NCBI GenBank assembly: GCA_001799195.1
Contig: MGSU01000241.1
Span: forward strand, 1 to 7,341
Length of the DNA: 7,341 nucleotides
Source of the DNA: Deltaproteobacteria bacterium RIFOXYA12_FULL_61_11
GTDB lineage: Bacteria > Bdellovibrionota_F > JAHFAK01 > YA12-FULL-61-11
Direction: 5' to 3'
The position numbers were made by a program, and so were the translations under genes. Below are positions 6,267 through 7,341 of the stretch, piece by piece (position 1 is the stretch's first letter; every line of letters begins with the position of its first letter). Under the pieces are notes generated by a model. That model saw only the letters and a list, made by a program, of their open reading frames with translations. It was not told the DNA's origin and ran no database searches.

Positions 6267-6541
6267 GGCTCACCTCCTGGAGTCTCTCTCGGCGGGGGTT
6301 CGACCAACCGCCAGGCGATCATCCTAGACAACTCGTCGAGGTAGCGCAATACCTCTTCGTGCAACGAGGAAGAATAGAGCAATTCGACCAGACTGCAGCC
6401 CTCACCGACCTTCTTCTCCACGGTACGCAGCATGGCCAGATGGCCATAGGCCTCGAGAGTGCAACGCAAGACCGCGATGGAAGGAGTATCGACCTCGAGC
6501 AGCATCGAGGCAGGAACCGAGGGGTCAGAACTTGACATCAT
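6263..6541 (-). CDS. DUF4911-like small protein
   Basis: The 92-aa product matches my memory of the DUF4911 pattern: a beta strand (LLEVDTPSIAVLRCTLEAYGHLAMLRT, about residues 14-40), a turn, a second strand (SLVELLYSSS, 50-59) and a helix (LHEEVLRYLDELSRMI, 60-75). The charge-rich C-terminus is WRLVEPPPRETPGGEP. In that family the central part reads as resistance of a helix to position-specific change around LE.Y..L...RT and L.V; function is unknown, and it is often found in delta-type and related genomes. The product has no signal peptide, so it is probably cytoplasmic. The start overlaps the end of the FecR-domain gene by 17 nt. AAGGAA lies 6 nt before ATG 6541; a second ATG at 6538 is a possible alternative start. 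Its stop forms an ATGA overlap with the lipoprotein gene. Confidence 0.68.
   Translation of the reverse strand: MMSSSDPSVPASMLLEVDTPSIAVLRCTLEAYGHLAMLRTVEKKVGEGCSLVELLYSSSLHEEVLRYLDELSRMIAWRLVEPPPRETPGGEP
6273..6278 (-). promoter_or_regulatory. Strong ribosome binding site of the lipoprotein gene
   Basis: AGGAGG on the minus strand, 6 nt before ATG 6266, lies inside the end of the DUF4911-like gene. Together with the ATGA overlap it supports both the start site and coupled translation. Confidence 0.7.
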
Positions 6542-7341
6542 CGACGGTTCCTTGCCGGCCGTCCTCGCCCAAGGAGAAGATCCTGATCCTCTCCCCGTCC
6601 AATTCCTCTATCTGGTAGGGTTTTCCCCAGGGATCCCTTCGTTCGTCCGTCGTGAGAGAGGAGAGCTCGTCGACCTGCTTCGGCATTCTGCCCTGGATTG
6701 CGGAGAAGGAGACCATTTCGAACTGTATCAACTTGATGTCGTTTCGTATTTTTTTCAACGCCGCCTCGTTCGGGACGATACGCTCGGCCTCGGCGGCCGC
6801 GGCCCCGAAGTCACCATCTCCACCGGTCAGCACCTCGATTTCCTCCTCGAACAACTCGAGGGGCGAGGTGCGGAACGCCTCGTACAGGTTCTCGGCAAAG
6901 GACCTGCCGGAGGCACTCGGGAGCGGGGGCAAAGTCATCTCATGGAAAACCGGGGTTCCGGATGGCGACACCCCGGCAGCATCGACCAGGAGCTCTGCCT
7001 CAGGAGTGACGAGGACCTTTTCCTGCAATTTGTTCTTGTCGAAGAGGTCGACCATGCCCTCGAATACGCGCACCGCGGTCTGCTCGGCCTCGCGATCGAA
7101 CTGAACCCCCAGGTCTGTGCCGACCACCTTGACCACGGAGTTCTTGGTCAGGATCGCGAATTGCCGATCGCCTTGGGGCTTCAAGCGCAGGTAGAGTCGT
7201 CCCTGGAACAAAATCAAACGGATGCGCTCGTCCGAGAGCTGGTGCACTTCCAGTCTGGTCGACGGAGCGAGCAGGACTTGGCTGCCGTCGAACAGGTCCA
7301 CTCCGGCAGAACCGTCCGCTCCGGTCACCAGCCGATCGCCC
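6525..7341 (-). CDS. FecR-domain protein with GspG-like C-terminal domain (5' end outside window)
   Basis: The gene runs off the right edge. The reading frame is open to the window end and gives GDRLVTGADGSAGVDLFDGS, the typical start of a FecR domain, so GTG 7328 is not a true start. Numbering from that GTG, residues 1-97 are FecR-like, with LFDGSQVLLAPSTRLEV (12-28) and VVGTDLGVQFDREAEQTAVRVFEGMVDL (68-95). The last 75 or so residues resemble the globular part of the type II secretion pseudopilin GspG: IKLIQFEMVSF (198-208), GRMPKQVDEL (213-222), RDPWGKPYQI (231-240) and SLGEDGRQGTVDD (252-264), the loop that binds calcium in GspG. The hydrophobic pilin helix of GspG is not between the domains. 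FecR proteins usually sit at or in the periplasm, so an N-terminal membrane anchor is expected outside the window. It is the first visible gene of the operon with the DUF4911-like and lipoprotein genes. Confidence 0.82.
   Translation of the reverse strand, partial: GDRLVTGADGSAGVDLFDGSQVLLAPSTRLEVHQLSDERIRLILFQGRLYLRLKPQGDRQFAILTKNSVVKVVGTDLGVQFDREAEQTAVRVFEGMVDLFDKNKLQEKVLVTPEAELLVDAAGVSPSGTPVFHEMTLPPLPSASGRSFAENLYEAFRTSPLELFEEEIEVLTGGDGDFGAAAAEAERIVPNEAALKKIRNDIKLIQFEMVSFSAIQGRMPKQVDELSSLTTDERRDPWGKPYQIEELDGERIRIFSLGEDGRQGTVDDVKF

Overview
The window looks like the chromosome of a high-GC, Gram-negative bacterium. The best guess is a myxobacterial or other 'deltaproteobacterial' relative. 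The reasons are GC-rich third codon positions, a Gram-negative lipoprotein signal, a DUF4911-type protein, a GspG-like secretion domain, and a large zinc-ribbon/cyclase/ATPase/TPR signalling protein of the kind common in those lineages. This placement is inference; no rRNA or tRNA marker is present. All credible genes lie on the minus strand, so the map reads from right to left.

Right side (7341 to 5565): a tight three-gene operon. It holds a FecR-domain protein with a GspG-like C-terminus (its 5' end is cut by the window), a DUF4911-like 92-aa protein, and a 233-aa lipoprotein with an Asp/Ser/Pro-rich tail. The first two genes overlap by 17 nt and the second and third by an ATGA junction, which implies coupled translation.

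Middle (5564 to 1832): a 328-bp gap holds a 187-bp element with perfect 14-bp terminal inverted repeats and several internal stem-loops, either a MITE-like repeat or a structured nucleic acid. Next come a plausible sigma70-type promoter and a 1134-aa signalling protein. That protein has two zinc ribbons, a class III nucleotide cyclase with all key residues visible, a STAND/AAA-type ATPase, and a TPR-rich C-terminal half.

Left side (1831 to 1): a degraded stretch. A 5'-truncated REP-associated tyrosine transposase lies in the same frame just past the cyclase stop codon. It is followed by the C-terminal third of an SrkA/YihE-type protein kinase that has lost most of its catalytic core. Two small genes joined by an ATGA overlap follow: a 42-aa lysine-rich protein and a 76-aa unknown. 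The last 293 bp hold no recognisable gene. The first 14 bases match the terminal repeat of the 187-bp element at 13 of 14 positions, so a related element may border the window.

Functionally, the window joins an envelope-associated operon (FecR/GspG-like protein plus lipoprotein) to an independent cytoplasmic nucleotide-signalling gene, followed by a region that appears to have been rearranged by mobile DNA.
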